IMG/VR virus record: IMGVR_UViG_3300035228_002162
Span: 1 to 33,430 of that record
Direction: 5' to 3' (one strand)
DNA length: 33,430 nt
Source: a virus
Shown piece by piece: positions 1-7,114 of the stretch. The translations under genes and the position numbers were made by a program. The notes beneath the pieces were generated by a model. The model worked only from the letters and a program-made list of their open reading frames with translations, was not told where the DNA came from and searched no databases. Positions within the stretch are counted from its first letter, which is position 1, and every line of letters starts with the position of its first letter.

Positions 1-1
1 T

Positions 2-949
2 GGAAGTGGCGGATCATTTAAGCCTTTAGCTTTTTTGACTGCTGGGACCGAGCGGCTGCAAATATCCAGCTCGGGCACGTCCACATTTGCGAGTACCGTT
101 CAAGTAGGTGGTAATCCATTCCCAGGTACAGCAACTGGTTTTGCTGCTTACATCGATGGTTCTATAGCTTTAAGTTCTGCTAGTGCATCTGGAACAATAT
201 TTTTTGGATACACTACAGGCAGTAGCACCCAGACCACGACTATCACGGGTGGTGGCACCGCGACATTTGCTGGCAGCGTCATTTCTGGATCATTAGCACC
301 AGGAGGAGGTGGTGGTAACTACTTATCTGTTGGTGAGGTTGCCGCTTACTCCCCAGCCGCTGGTAATCATGTTTGGAGAGGATGGAATGCTTCTAGTAGT
401 CCAAATGTCAACACTTCCCAAATTTTTGCTAATGGAAATTCTGTATTTGCTGGCACGGTCTCAGCGCAAGGCTCAGTTCTTACTTCAGATCAACGCTTCA
501 AAGAAAACATTACTGATGCAAACCCACAGCTTGTTGATGTAACTGCTCTTGGTAATAAACTGCGTAACTGGGATTGGACTGCTGACGCTCCTGTCGCTGA
601 TAAAGACACACGTTTCCTTGGTCTTGTTGCACAAGAAGCTGAAACAATCTGTCCTGGCATTGTCACTACAGTTGCACGTACAAAAGATGGCGCTGAACTA
701 ACCCCTGAGGTTGTTGTCCCTGCTGTTTATGAAACAAAAACAGTTCCGGCTGTACTTGATGACAAAGGCGAAGTTGTTAAAGCTGAAACCACTGAACAAG
801 TTCTTGTCACTGCAGAGCAAGTAACACCAGCTACTTACGAACAACTAGACGACTCCTACAAAGGAATTAAGAACGATATTCTGATTATGAAACTGCTTGG
901 AGCAGTTGCTGAACTTTCAGCCAAAGTCGCAGCTCTTGAAGCTGGCTGA
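2..949 (+). CDS. Tail fibre/tail spike C-terminal part with S74 peptidase-type chaperone domain (5' partial)
   Basis: The frame is open from the first base, so the gene begins upstream of the window. The N-terminal 150 residues seen are Gly/Ser/Thr-rich repeats typical of a beta-structured fibre shaft. They are followed by TSDQRFKENI, the hallmark start of the S74 intramolecular chaperone (endosialidase-type). A helical C-terminus follows, ending in coiled-coil-like LLGAVAELSAKVAALEAG. In this family the C-terminal domain helps trimer folding and cleaves itself off. The protein would sit on the virion and bind the host surface. An intrinsic terminator follows directly. The family call is strong; the receptor is unknown. 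Confidence 0.88.
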   Translation, partial: GSGGSFKPLAFLTAGTERLQISSSGTSTFASTVQVGGNPFPGTATGFAAYIDGSIALSSASASGTIFFGYTTGSSTQTTTITGGGTATFAGSVISGSLAPGGGGGNYLSVGEVAAYSPAAGNHVWRGWNASSSPNVNTSQIFANGNSVFAGTVSAQGSVLTSDQRFKENITDANPQLVDVTALGNKLRNWDWTADAPVADKDTRFLGLVAQEAETICPGIVTTVARTKDGAELTPEVVVPAVYETKTVPAVLDDKGEVVKAETTEQVLVTAEQVTPATYEQLDDSYKGIKNDILIMKLLGAVAELSAKVAALEAG

Positions 950-957
950 CAGTAAAC

Positions 958-983
958 CGCCCCGTGGCAACGCGGGGTTTTCG
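958..983 (+). terminator. Intrinsic terminator after tail fibre gene
   Basis: CCCCG at 960-964 pairs with CGGGG at 973-977 (U-G can extend it), followed by TTTTCG. It lies 10 bases after the tail fibre stop codon. Confidence 0.7.
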
Positions 984-1008
984 TTCGGTCTTTCTAAATT
1001 TCGCCGTT

Positions 1009-1014
1009 TATAAT
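1009..1014 (+). promoter_or_regulatory. TATAAT element 30 bases before start (candidate phage promoter)
   Basis: TATAAT lies between the fibre terminator and the ATG at 1044, with no convincing -35 hexamer. The same kind of element at the same distance precedes several other genes in this window (3068, 3394, 13862, 22257, 32739 and, on the minus strand, 5248-5253). Confidence 0.4.
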
Positions 1015-1043
1015 TAGGTGTAATCTTAGGCATCATTGTTGAT

Positions 1044-1361
1044 ATGTCTGTTTCATACGATTGGTCTATCGCAGACCTCAACAGGAAGACAGAGGACGGC
1101 TTCGTCTGTACTGTTCATTGGCGTATTGATGCGTCTAATGATGCTTATTCAGAAGGTGCTTATGGCTCCATTGGCCTAGAGCGCCCCGAATCACTTATCC
1201 CGTTCGATCAACTCACTGCTGAGCAGGTCGTGCAGTGGGTCAAAGACTATTTTGGCGAGGAGAAAGTAGCTGAAATTGAAGCCGCTTTGGCCGCCAGGAT
1301 CAGCGAAAAGCAGAATCCAACAGAAGCGTTGGGCCTGCCTTCTTCATGGGCAGCGGCCTAG
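1044..1361 (+). CDS. Conserved cyanophage hypothetical protein (DUF7936-like)
   Basis: This 105-residue acidic protein starts MSVSYDWSIADLNRK and has a VHWRIDASND segment, then a helical C-terminal half (LTAEQVVQWVKDYFGEEKVAEIEAALA). From memory it resembles a small family common in cyanophage structural regions, now called DUF7936. Its role is unknown. It is flanked by a terminator on the left and a strong hairpin on the right, so it looks like its own transcription unit. No membrane segment or signal peptide is visible. The gene is secure; the family name is from recall. Confidence 0.75.
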   Translation: MSVSYDWSIADLNRKTEDGFVCTVHWRIDASNDAYSEGAYGSIGLERPESLIPFDQLTAEQVVQWVKDYFGEEKVAEIEAALAARISEKQNPTEALGLPSSWAAA

Positions 1362-1381
1362 TCAGAATTGTCAGTTGTATG

Positions 1382-1410
1382 ACAAGCCTCGTTTGGCGAC
1401 GAGGCTTGTT
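1382..1410 (+). terminator. Strong hairpin after the DUF7936-like gene
   Basis: An 11-bp perfect stem, ACAAGCCTCGT (1382-1392) with ACGAGGCTTGT (1399-1409), encloses a 6-base loop. The T tract after it is weak (TTCC), so it may be a terminator or a transcript-stabilising hairpin. Confidence 0.55.
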
Positions 1411-1454
1411 CCTGACATGACTAAGATAGACAGTGAAAGACGACAAGCTTTATC

Positions 1455-1793
1455 GTGATCGAGCCTGGAAAATACGACATCACCATCTACCAAGGCGGCA
1501 CTTTCAAGCTGGATTTGCAATACAAAGATTCAAGCAGCAATCCAGTGAACATGACGGGCTATGTGGTCACGGCTAAATTATTTAGCCGCAAGGGAAACAA
1601 TTTATTGGCCACCTTCACCAATACCTTTACTGCGCAGTCTGACGGCAAGTTTCAGATGTCATTAACACCCGCTCAAACGTCTGCAATTACTGAACAGGGG
1701 CAATATGACGTGTTGATTCAAGAGCCTGGTGGCGACAAATACTTTCTATTGCAAGGCAATGCTTTTCTTGACATTGGGCTCTCTAGCCAGTAA
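1455..1793 (+). CDS. Putative structural protein, beta-sandwich type
   Basis: This 112-residue protein begins at GTG: MIEPGKYDITIYQGGTF, then alternating hydrophobic strands and MTGYVVTAKLFSRKG. The pattern suggests a small all-beta domain like those of phage baseplate or fibre-associated proteins. It lies between fibre-related genes on the same strand, which supports a virion role. TAAGAT at 1422-1427 is about 28 bases upstream of the start. No ATG start is available near the frame start. The function is inferred from context only. Confidence 0.7.
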   Translation: MIEPGKYDITIYQGGTFKLDLQYKDSSSNPVNMTGYVVTAKLFSRKGNNLLATFTNTFTAQSDGKFQMSLTPAQTSAITEQGQYDVLIQEPGGDKYFLLQGNAFLDIGLSSQ

Positions 1794-1828
1794 ATAGATA
1801 GCATGGAAATACTGATGACAGGGAACTA

Positions 1829-2224
1829 ATGACTACTGTCGCTTTAACTGGCCCAGTTAGATCAGTAGTAGGAGTTACTGAAGTAGTAAATCGCGTCGTA
1901 GTCTCAGATGTAAGCACTTTTGTAAGCGTTACAAAGTCAGACACATCTGTCGTTATTACGCAGCCTGTTTCTAGTAGTGTTGTTGAACTTACAGCAACAG
2001 GTCCATCAGTTGTAATTTCTCAACCATCTGATCCTAGAATTATTCAGATATCTTCAGCAGGGCCGTCTGGTCCTGCCTTTTCTGGAGTGCATTACTTTGA
2101 CTTAGACCAGTTAAGTGGACTAAGTGGAAGCGATGTAGGCAAAGTTCTCAACTGGAACGGAAACATTTTCGTCCCAACGGACGACTTGTCCGCCAATTTA
2201 ACACTTAATGGAGGAGCGTTTTAA
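1829..2224 (+). CDS. Putative tail fibre/structural protein, Val/Ser/Thr-rich
   Basis: This 131-residue protein is very rich in Val, Ser and Thr (MTTVALTGPVRSVVGVTEVV). It contains repeated beta-strand-like stretches such as SVVITQPVSSSVVELTATG. Near the end it carries LSGLSGSDVGKVLNWNGNIF, a segment type often found in phage fibre proteins. The stop codon overlaps the start of the next gene (TAATG at 2222-2226), implying co-translation. It was probably made as part of the fibre or baseplate set; this is inference from composition and neighbours. Confidence 0.7.
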   Translation: MTTVALTGPVRSVVGVTEVVNRVVVSDVSTFVSVTKSDTSVVITQPVSSSVVELTATGPSVVISQPSDPRIIQISSAGPSGPAFSGVHYFDLDQLSGLSGSDVGKVLNWNGNIFVPTDDLSANLTLNGGAF

Positions 2225-3030
2225 TGTCAGCCGTCACAATCAAGATTAAACGTAGAGCCTCCACAGGTGCCAGTGGAGCGCCAACTTCGCTTAAATCAGG
2301 TGAGTTGGCATTCAATGAAAATGTCAGTGACAAGCAGCTTTATTATGGCTATGGCGATGATGGCAGTGGCAATGCCACGAGTGTTGATGCAGTAGCAGGA
2401 AGTGTTTTTGTTCGCGGGCAAGTTTCTGCCGATTCGAGTTCTGGTGTTTCTTACGCCAGCGGAACTGGTGAGTTTAGTCTTAGCAGTATTCCAAATAGCA
2501 GCTTGGCAAATAGTGCCATCACGCTGAACGGAAGTTCTGTTTCGTTGGGCGGCACTGCCACCATTGACTCATCTTTAAATGTAAGCGACGGCAGCACTTC
2601 CTCTACTGTGGCGGGTGGGGGCACTCTTACTGTTCAGGGAACTAGCAACGAAGTCACTGTTGACAACAGCAGTAACACGCTGACTGTTGGATTGCCTGAC
2701 AACGTGACAGTTGCTGGCAACTTGATCGTTAGCGGAACTGCCACGATTAATGGTGCTGTCACGACTGTCAACAGCACCACTTTGACAGTTGATGACAAGA
2801 ATATTGAGCTTGGTTCTGTCGCCACTCCTACTGACACCACTGCCGATGGCGGAGGCTTGACTCTTCTCGGCGCCACTAACAAAACAATTAAATGGCTTAA
2901 CGCCACTGATTGCTGGACTTTTAATCAGCCAATTAATGTCACAAGTGGAGGGCTCAAGATTGGAGGCACTGAGGTAATTAATTCATCCCGCTCCCTGATT
3001 AATGTAGTCGTAGATGGCGGCACGTTTTGA
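2224..3030 (+). CDS. Tail fibre-like structural protein
   Basis: This 268-residue protein opens MSAVTIKIKRRASTGASG, then APTSLKSGELAFNE and LYYGYGDDGSGN. That is the N-terminal pattern of many phage and cyanophage fibre proteins. A Ser/Thr/Gly-rich beta-repeat body follows (LTVQGTSNEVTVDNSSNTL, then SGTATINGAVTTVNSTTLTV). A fibre shaft or virion decoration role is likely. Translation is probably coupled to the previous gene through TAATG. No C-terminal chaperone domain is present, unlike the gene at the left edge. Confidence 0.8.
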   Translation: MSAVTIKIKRRASTGASGAPTSLKSGELAFNENVSDKQLYYGYGDDGSGNATSVDAVAGSVFVRGQVSADSSSGVSYASGTGEFSLSSIPNSSLANSAITLNGSSVSLGGTATIDSSLNVSDGSTSSTVAGGGTLTVQGTSNEVTVDNSSNTLTVGLPDNVTVAGNLIVSGTATINGAVTTVNSTTLTVDDKNIELGSVATPTDTTADGGGLTLLGATNKTIKWLNATDCWTFNQPINVTSGGLKIGGTEVINSSRSLINVVVDGGTF

Positions 3031-3067
3031 AGCACAATTAAGGTTGTTGTTTGTAGCGTATTTTTCT

Positions 3068-3073
3068 TATAAT
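3068..3073 (+). promoter_or_regulatory. TATAAT element (candidate phage promoter)
   Basis: TATAAT followed by TGAC lies about 24 bases before the GTG at 3097. It overlaps the alternative TTG start at 3073, which argues that the gene starts at the GTG instead. The partial -35-like TTGTTG at 3044-3049 has 18-bp spacing. Confidence 0.4.
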
Positions 3074-3096
3074 TGACAAAGACTGCAGTTGTACTT

Positions 3097-3387
3097 GTGG
3101 AGCCAGTTTTACCAGTAAGCATCGTGCTTGGCATTGGGGCTGGCGCTCTCTCTGCCCTAGTAACTTTAGGTCGCAAGTTCGAGGGAATTGACCAAAAGCA
3201 GCAGTCTCACTTATTTCTGATGGAGAAGCGTATGGACGCCATTGAACTGCGCTTGGCTCAAGATTACGTTGATAAGACAGACTTGCAAAACATCCTTGAA
3301 CGGCTTGATGCTCGAATTGACAGGATGGATTACAAGCTTGATCAAATTTTGATTGGCTACAACAAGATGCCACCTCCTCAGATTTGA
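3097..3387 (+). CDS. Small membrane-anchored coiled-coil protein
   Basis: Started at GTG 3097 this is 96 residues: MEPVLPVSIVLGIGAGALSA, a hydrophobic membrane segment, then an amphipathic charged helix (FEGIDQKQQSHLFLMEKRMD, later DLQNILERLDARIDRMDYKL). A TTG at 3073 would add 8 residues but sits inside the TATAAT element. This N-terminal anchor plus cytoplasmic coiled-coil layout recurs in small cyanophage proteins near structural or lysis genes. A holin or spanin-like role is possible but not shown. Confidence 0.75.
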   Translation: MEPVLPVSIVLGIGAGALSALVTLGRKFEGIDQKQQSHLFLMEKRMDAIELRLAQDYVDKTDLQNILERLDARIDRMDYKLDQILIGYNKMPPPQI

Positions 3388-3393
3388 CAGGAC

Positions 3394-3399
3394 TATAAT
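3394..3399 (+). promoter_or_regulatory. TATAAT element (candidate phage promoter)
   Basis: TATAAT lies 34 bases before the ATG at 3433, in the gap after the coiled-coil gene. No -35 is visible at a normal distance; the nearby TTGACA at 3384 is only 4 bases away. Confidence 0.38.
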
Positions 3400-3432
3400 T
3401 TGGCTTGACGTATCGCAAAACTTTTAAAGTTT

Positions 3433-3573
3433 ATGGCGACTAGAACAAAAATTGGAATCAACGGCCAGAAGTTGAACGAAGTTCGACACGACAAAAAGAC
3501 CAGGCAAGGTCAAGGTCGCAACAGTCGTCCTTCGCATGGGCGCAAATTGAGCAGAGGACAAGGCAAAAGGTGA
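3433..3573 (+). CDS. Small, very basic protein
   Basis: This 46-residue gene begins MATRTKIGINGQKLNEVRHD and ends SRPSHGRKLSRGQGKR, rich in Lys, Arg and Gly. It is hydrophilic with no membrane segment. Its upstream TATAAT element and clean fit between its neighbours support it: it ends one base before the convergent gene's stop. Nucleic-acid binding is plausible from the charge, but nothing specific can be assigned. Confidence 0.65.
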   Translation: MATRTKIGINGQKLNEVRHDKKTRQGQGRNSRPSHGRKLSRGQGKR

Positions 3574-3574
3574 G

Positions 3575-3961
3575 TCAGTTTCTCTTGAACTGACCGTCAA
3601 TTCGCCATGTTATTCGCATGGGGCCTCCTAAGAGGGAGTCCCCCTCCTCCTCGATAATCACTGAAGGCACAATGGCGTCAAGCACAGGAGTGACCTTCGC
3701 TTTGGGGTACATTTCTCGTGCTTTTTTGGCAAGCTTGTTTGACATTGCATTGCGATGATCCTCCACCCATTCATGCATGAGCTGCTTGCCTTGGTTGTCA
3801 ACTGATTTCATGACATGTGCTGTTTTCCATTGCGCCCAATCAGGGCGACAATGGTTCATCATGCGACAAAACAAGGAATTGCTTTTTAGGGACTGTTTCT
3901 TTTCCAAGAAAAACAACCCCATTTGATAGCAAAATGCTCGAACCAGTCCCCAGTTAGTCAT
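3575..3961 (-). CDS. Hypothetical protein downstream of endolysin
   Basis: The ATG at 3961 overlaps the endolysin stop (ATGA), so I chose it over a longer frame. The 128-residue product starts MTNWGLVRAFCYQMGLFFLE and is basic in the middle (LAKKAREMYPKAKVTPVLDA). It ends with two beta-like segments (SVIIEEEGDSLLGGPMRITW). No known family is recognised. Coupling to the endolysin suggests a lysis or late virion role; that is context only. Confidence 0.7.
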   Translation of the reverse strand: MTNWGLVRAFCYQMGLFFLEKKQSLKSNSLFCRMMNHCRPDWAQWKTAHVMKSVDNQGKQLMHEWVEDHRNAMSNKLAKKAREMYPKAKVTPVLDAIVPSVIIEEEGDSLLGGPMRITWRIDGQFKRN

Positions 3962-5046
3962 TGCGATACAAACATTGCCCAACCATTGGACCCGCCAACG
4001 CGCCAGCGAGGAATCCAGCAACGTTTGCTGTATCGAACGGCTTTTCCGCCCGTAGCGTTTAGGTAAGAGCCATTGACGATGTCAGCCTCTCCGTAGGGGT
4101 CGTGGTGAATGAAGTCGGTTTCTGTATAGCCAATAATTACAGACCAGTGCCCTCCGCCAACAGGCTCGTGGTATGGACCGTAGTGAAGCCATCCCACAGC
4201 AACTGGACGACCTTGATCAATTTCGTCTGTAATAGCTCTTACCGTGACGGCAGTACAAAAAAGAGGCTTTAGGTCAAGTGATTGCAAAGTTTCCACTTGA
4301 GCGTTGCTATCCGTAGTGTCGCCATAGCGGCGCCTGAATAGGTTGTAATCGTCGTCAGACGTGATTGCCCCGTGAAAGGCGGCAAGCATCGCACAGGAGC
4401 TGCTGAAGCACTCTCTGAAGCCCTGTCCAGACTGATTGTCGCGCTGGCTGAAGTAAGGGACTGTTAATGGATTTTTGCTATGAGAAAACGCTGGTTTTGC
4501 AGGGCCTGCTCGATATAAGAGCGCAAACTCACTTAGCTCTTCTGGAGTAAGCCGTTCTTCAAGGTAATTCCAAGCAGCCACTTGGTGACTATCTTCTTTG
4601 TAGTACTTGGCAGCATTTGTAAGGCGAATAGGATTTCGCACTGATGAATACTCCGTTATTAAGCAGATAAGTTTTTGAGGGTAGTCAGGATCTGTTGCGT
4701 AACCTTCTGAAGACAAGGCGTAAGCAGCGTCTTCGATCGTCGAACAGTTATTGATTCCTTTATAAACCCTATAATCCTTGTACCAAATTTTTACAAGGTA
4801 TTCAATGCAGGCGGCCAAAGATGGGAAATCAATAAATCTATCTTTCAGCGTCACCCATTGACCGTCAATAAATTCTTTCGTGACACAATTAGTGCCTCCG
4901 CCTTTGAGTCCAAAGTAATTGAACTCACCTGAAACGTGTTTACCGTAGCCGCTTTCAAGAGCCCATTGAGCTGCGACCAGTTCGCCAAACTTAGCGCCCA
5001 CGCTTTCGGCGTAGGCGCTCACTCCGTCCCAAGTATTGTTAACCAT
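3958..5046 (-). CDS. Two-domain endolysin: glucosaminidase + C39-like peptidase
   Basis: The 362-residue protein cuts peptidoglycan. Residues 1-135 look like a GH73-type N-acetylglucosaminidase: AQWALESGYG holds the likely catalytic Glu31. They also contain NYFGLKGG (43-50) and SEGYATDPDYPQKL (113-126). Residues 195-362 look like a C39-type papain-fold peptidase: catalytic Cys213 in ECFSSSCAM, His300 in GGGHWSVIIGY and Asp316 in HHDPYG. No signal peptide is visible, so export would need a holin. A small membrane protein gene lies 34 bases upstream and an unknown gene overlaps the stop by 4 bases. Linked glycosidase and peptidase activities would cut both glycan and peptide parts. Confidence 0.88.
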   Translation of the reverse strand: MVNNTWDGVSAYAESVGAKFGELVAAQWALESGYGKHVSGEFNYFGLKGGGTNCVTKEFIDGQWVTLKDRFIDFPSLAACIEYLVKIWYKDYRVYKGINNCSTIEDAAYALSSEGYATDPDYPQKLICLITEYSSVRNPIRLTNAAKYYKEDSHQVAAWNYLEERLTPEELSEFALLYRAGPAKPAFSHSKNPLTVPYFSQRDNQSGQGFRECFSSSCAMLAAFHGAITSDDDYNLFRRRYGDTTDSNAQVETLQSLDLKPLFCTAVTVRAITDEIDQGRPVAVGWLHYGPYHEPVGGGHWSVIIGYTETDFIHHDPYGEADIVNGSYLNATGGKAVRYSKRCWIPRWRVGGSNGWAMFVSQ

Positions 5047-5080
5047 TAGTCAAAGGCATTCATTGAATGACGATAACAGT

Positions 5081-5227
5081 TCAGCGCTTTTGTGTTGGGA
5101 AAACACGCTTAAGGATGGAGACCAACAGTTGAACCGTGGAATTCTCCTTCATCGGAGTGACAGCAATAATGTGCTCCAAGGCTCCAACTACTACGGCGCC
5201 AACAACAAACCATTCAGCAGGGGTCAT
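5081..5227 (-). CDS. Small single-pass membrane protein, holin candidate
   Basis: The 48-residue product is MTPAEWFVVGAVVVGALEHI followed by IAVTPMKENSTVQLLVSILK and a basic tail ending FPTQKR. Residues 6-23 form one hydrophobic transmembrane segment. The conserved-looking KENSTVQLL stretch recalls small proteins of other cyanophages. It lies 34 bases before the endolysin on the same strand, the usual place of a holin. A TAGAAT element is 20 bases upstream. The holin role is inference from size, topology and position. Confidence 0.65.
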   Translation of the reverse strand: MTPAEWFVVGAVVVGALEHIIAVTPMKENSTVQLLVSILKRVFPTQKR

Positions 5228-5247
5228 AACAATAATCAAAAATGTCA

Positions 5248-5253
5248 ATTCTA
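5248..5253 (-). promoter_or_regulatory. TAGAAT element before the lysis genes
   Basis: On the minus strand TAGAAT followed by TGAC lies about 20 bases before the ATG at 5227. It is nearly the same as TATAATTGAC at 3068. No matching -35 is visible. Confidence 0.35.
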
Positions 5254-5364
5254 CGCTAGCGACAAATCTTAGCTAGTCACACAAGCTTTGAAATTGGTCG
5301 TTTATATGGTTCCCGACTTTGGCAAAAACTAAATAGATTAGATGCAACAACTGAAGAGAGCTTC

Positions 5365-5880
5365 ATGTTTGTTGCCTATGAGCCTGAAGATTATCTCAAA
5401 AGCCTCATCGAAGTCCGAAAAGCAGATGCCCGGCGATTATTCAGAAAAGCGATATATAACGACTACCCATTGCGAGGGCCAAAAAGTCAGCCAGCTTGTG
5501 CATATTGTGGAGAGTGGAATGACAATTTAACGATTGACCACATAATTCCTAAGAGCAAAGGAGGCCCTCATTTTGCGAGATGGAATTTAGCGCCAGCATG
5601 TGAAACTTGCAACTTGTCAAAAACAAACTGTCCCGTGTTTGAATGGTGGCGTCCTATGCAGTTCTGGACACCAGAAAGAGAGGAGATTTTGACTTCATGG
5701 ATTTACTGCAATAGCTTCCTTGATGCACACATGCGTCAAGCGGAGTACTGGCAGTTTCTTGCTTCTAAGCGAGTAGTGCAGAAGGCGATTAGATATACGA
5801 CAAAAATGAAAAAAGAGCCTCGTTACGGCTCCTTTTCTTTATCAGACCTGGCTCAGTTAGAGCTAGTTATGCATCATTAA
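5365..5880 (+). CDS. HNH endonuclease
   Basis: The 171-residue protein has a complete HNH core. Zinc pairs are Cys45-x-x-Cys48 and Cys79-x-x-Cys82, and the catalytic region TIDHIIPKSKGG includes Asp58 and His59, with Asn74 in ARWNLAPAC. Such enzymes nick or cut DNA in homing, packaging or host DNA breakdown. The ATG at 5365 has a purine-rich GAAGAG about 5 bases upstream. The frame stays open upstream to a stop at 5257 without a standard start codon. The 3' end overlaps the convergent DUF3310 gene by 14 bases, and a leftward terminator is embedded in its last 70 bases. Confidence 0.85.
   Translation: MFVAYEPEDYLKSLIEVRKADARRLFRKAIYNDYPLRGPKSQPACAYCGEWNDNLTIDHIIPKSKGGPHFARWNLAPACETCNLSKTNCPVFEWWRPMQFWTPEREEILTSWIYCNSFLDAHMRQAEYWQFLASKRVVQKAIRYTTKMKKEPRYGSFSLSDLAQLELVMHH
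5809..5831 (-). terminator. Leftward intrinsic terminator inside HNH coding sequence
   Basis: Read on the minus strand, GAGCC-7-GGCTC is followed by six T. It lies about 36 bases after the DUF3310 stop codon and inside the 3' end of the convergent HNH gene, so it would end the leftward nucleotide-metabolism transcript. Confidence 0.65.
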
Positions 5881-6214
5881 TAGGACTGAAATAGTCGTTG
5901 TCTTTAGAAAGATTTTGCCAAGTTTCACTCGGCCCATGTCGTACTGCTGGCATCGGGCAAAAGCCATCTCGACATTCGTCGAAAGATTCCTCTTGTCTAT
6001 TAAATTCAAGAAGTGTTTTTAAGTACCATTCAGCCTTTTCTAGGCTTTGAATGCCTCCCTTCTTTTTTTCACGCCACAAATACTTGGCGACATTACCTTT
6101 CAAGAAACCTTTGTATTCTTCTGGCGTTAGCTGAGCCTCGATAGATTCGATGCATTCGATAGGTCCAGAGGTATAGTGTTCGGGAGCGTTTACGGGATCA
6201 AAAGGCTTTGCCAT
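5867..6214 (-). CDS. DUF3310 family protein
   Basis: The ATG at 6214 gives 115 residues beginning MAKPFDPVNAPEHYTSGPIE. Longer starts at 6220 or 6232 exist but extend further into thyX. The segments PEHYTSG..IECIE, NVAKYLWREKKKGG and SLEKAEWYLKTLLE are the core of the DUF3310 family, sometimes annotated as phage nucleotide kinase-like without proof. It overlaps the thyX end by 17 bases in the same leftward operon. That places it with dNTP metabolism, but its biochemical role is not known. Confidence 0.85.
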   Translation of the reverse strand: MAKPFDPVNAPEHYTSGPIECIESIEAQLTPEEYKGFLKGNVAKYLWREKKKGGIQSLEKAEWYLKTLLEFNRQEESFDECRDGFCPMPAVRHGPSETWQNLSKDNDYFSPINDA

Positions 6215-6911
6215 TGGCATAGAAAGCGTCAAATGCTTCGGGAACTATAGACTCTCCAATCTCTGACATCAGGTCGGCATAAGCGCGGATTTCCCACTGA
6301 GCATCTTTTGGCATGCGCAAGCTGAGAAAATGTAATAGCGCTTGAAGGCTGCAGGTCCAAACGAATGTGGTGTAGTGACAAGTGGGAAGAATTCCACGAG
6401 CCTGTTCCTTGCTTACGCCTGCAGCGATAAGAGTCTTGTAGGCGTCTTTACACGCATCCAAGGCGTCAGAATAAGCCGCTTCTGCAATGGCATGCCTACG
6501 CCCTTGCACCGGCCCTGCTGAAGCTTGCTTGTTGCTTTTACTTTGCTCTCGAAATTCATTAGGAAGGTAGAACTGCTCCTCGTCAGCAACGCAATAGCGA
6601 AAACTTTTCTCGTTCCATCCCAGTTGCTCATTTGCGAACGTGCCACCAATAACATGCTTCCACCATTGCCTTGCCACAAACAATGGTGCTTTTACTTGCC
6701 ATTTAAAAACAACCCCTCGGAACGGGCTGGTGTGCTTATGGGCAACCAAATAGTTCAAGAGCTTTTGGTCTTTATCGGTAAATTCTGGGCTTTCAGCATC
6801 AAAGCTTTGACGAGCATCGTTGACAATGTCAATCGAGCTGCCCATATAGTCCAAAAGCCTTAACGAGCTGATGCCATCGCCAAGGGGATCGTAAATAGCG
6901 AAATCAGTCAC
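6198..6911 (-). CDS. thyX: Flavin-dependent thymidylate synthase ThyX
   Basis: ThyX makes dTMP from dUMP using FAD, NADPH and methylene-tetrahydrofolate. The 237-residue length fits the family. The signature region (81-106) reads RQWWKH, then 13 residues, then NEKSFRY. The second half NExSxRY is intact, but the usual RHR is KHV and the spacing is longer than in cellular ThyX. The C-terminal AQWEIRAYADLM and ALLHFLSLRM match the family. Translation starts at GTG, overlapping the upstream stop (GTGA). It sits with DUF3310 and two small genes. Degenerate signatures like this are, as far as I recall, seen in other phages. Confidence 0.88.
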   Translation of the reverse strand: MTDFAIYDPLGDGISSLRLLDYMGSSIDIVNDARQSFDAESPEFTDKDQKLLNYLVAHKHTSPFRGVVFKWQVKAPLFVARQWWKHVIGGTFANEQLGWNEKSFRYCVADEEQFYLPNEFREQSKSNKQASAGPVQGRRHAIAEAAYSDALDACKDAYKTLIAAGVSKEQARGILPTCHYTTFVWTCSLQALLHFLSLRMPKDAQWEIRAYADLMSEIGESIVPEAFDAFYANGKAF

Positions 6912-7114
6912 GGCAGGTAATCCGAGAACATTGTGCAGTCGTCATATACTTTCCTGTGATAGGTGCTGATGTCAAGAGAGACTTTCTTAAGATCTCGCAA
7001 GAGATAGTCGATGCCCATTTCTGGGCCATCACCACCCATGTATTCATCAATGCATTCCATCAAACGCTCATAGCGGTGAATCTCGTAGCTCTTGTTTGGT
7101 TGAGAGAAAGTCAT
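6908..7114 (-). CDS. Small hypothetical protein upstream of thyX
   Basis: ATG 7114 overlaps the previous stop (ATGA), giving 68 residues: MTFSQPNKSYEIHRYERLME, then CIDEYMGGDGPEMGIDYLLR and DLKKVSLDISTYHRKVYDD. It is mostly helical and acidic with no membrane segment. It is coupled at both ends, to the gene upstream by ATGA and to thyX by GTGA. It is therefore part of a tight operon. No family recognised. Confidence 0.7.
   Translation of the reverse strand: MTFSQPNKSYEIHRYERLMECIDEYMGGDGPEMGIDYLLRDLKKVSLDISTYHRKVYDDCTMFSDYLP

Noticed and set aside
1276-1458. 60-residue rightward frame
   Set aside because: It overlaps the DUF7936-like gene and the hairpin after it, with no protein-like pattern.
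5260-5364. N-terminal extension of the HNH gene
   Set aside because: The frame is open and protein-like, but has no ATG, GTG or TTG start, while the ATG at 5365 has a good purine-rich site.
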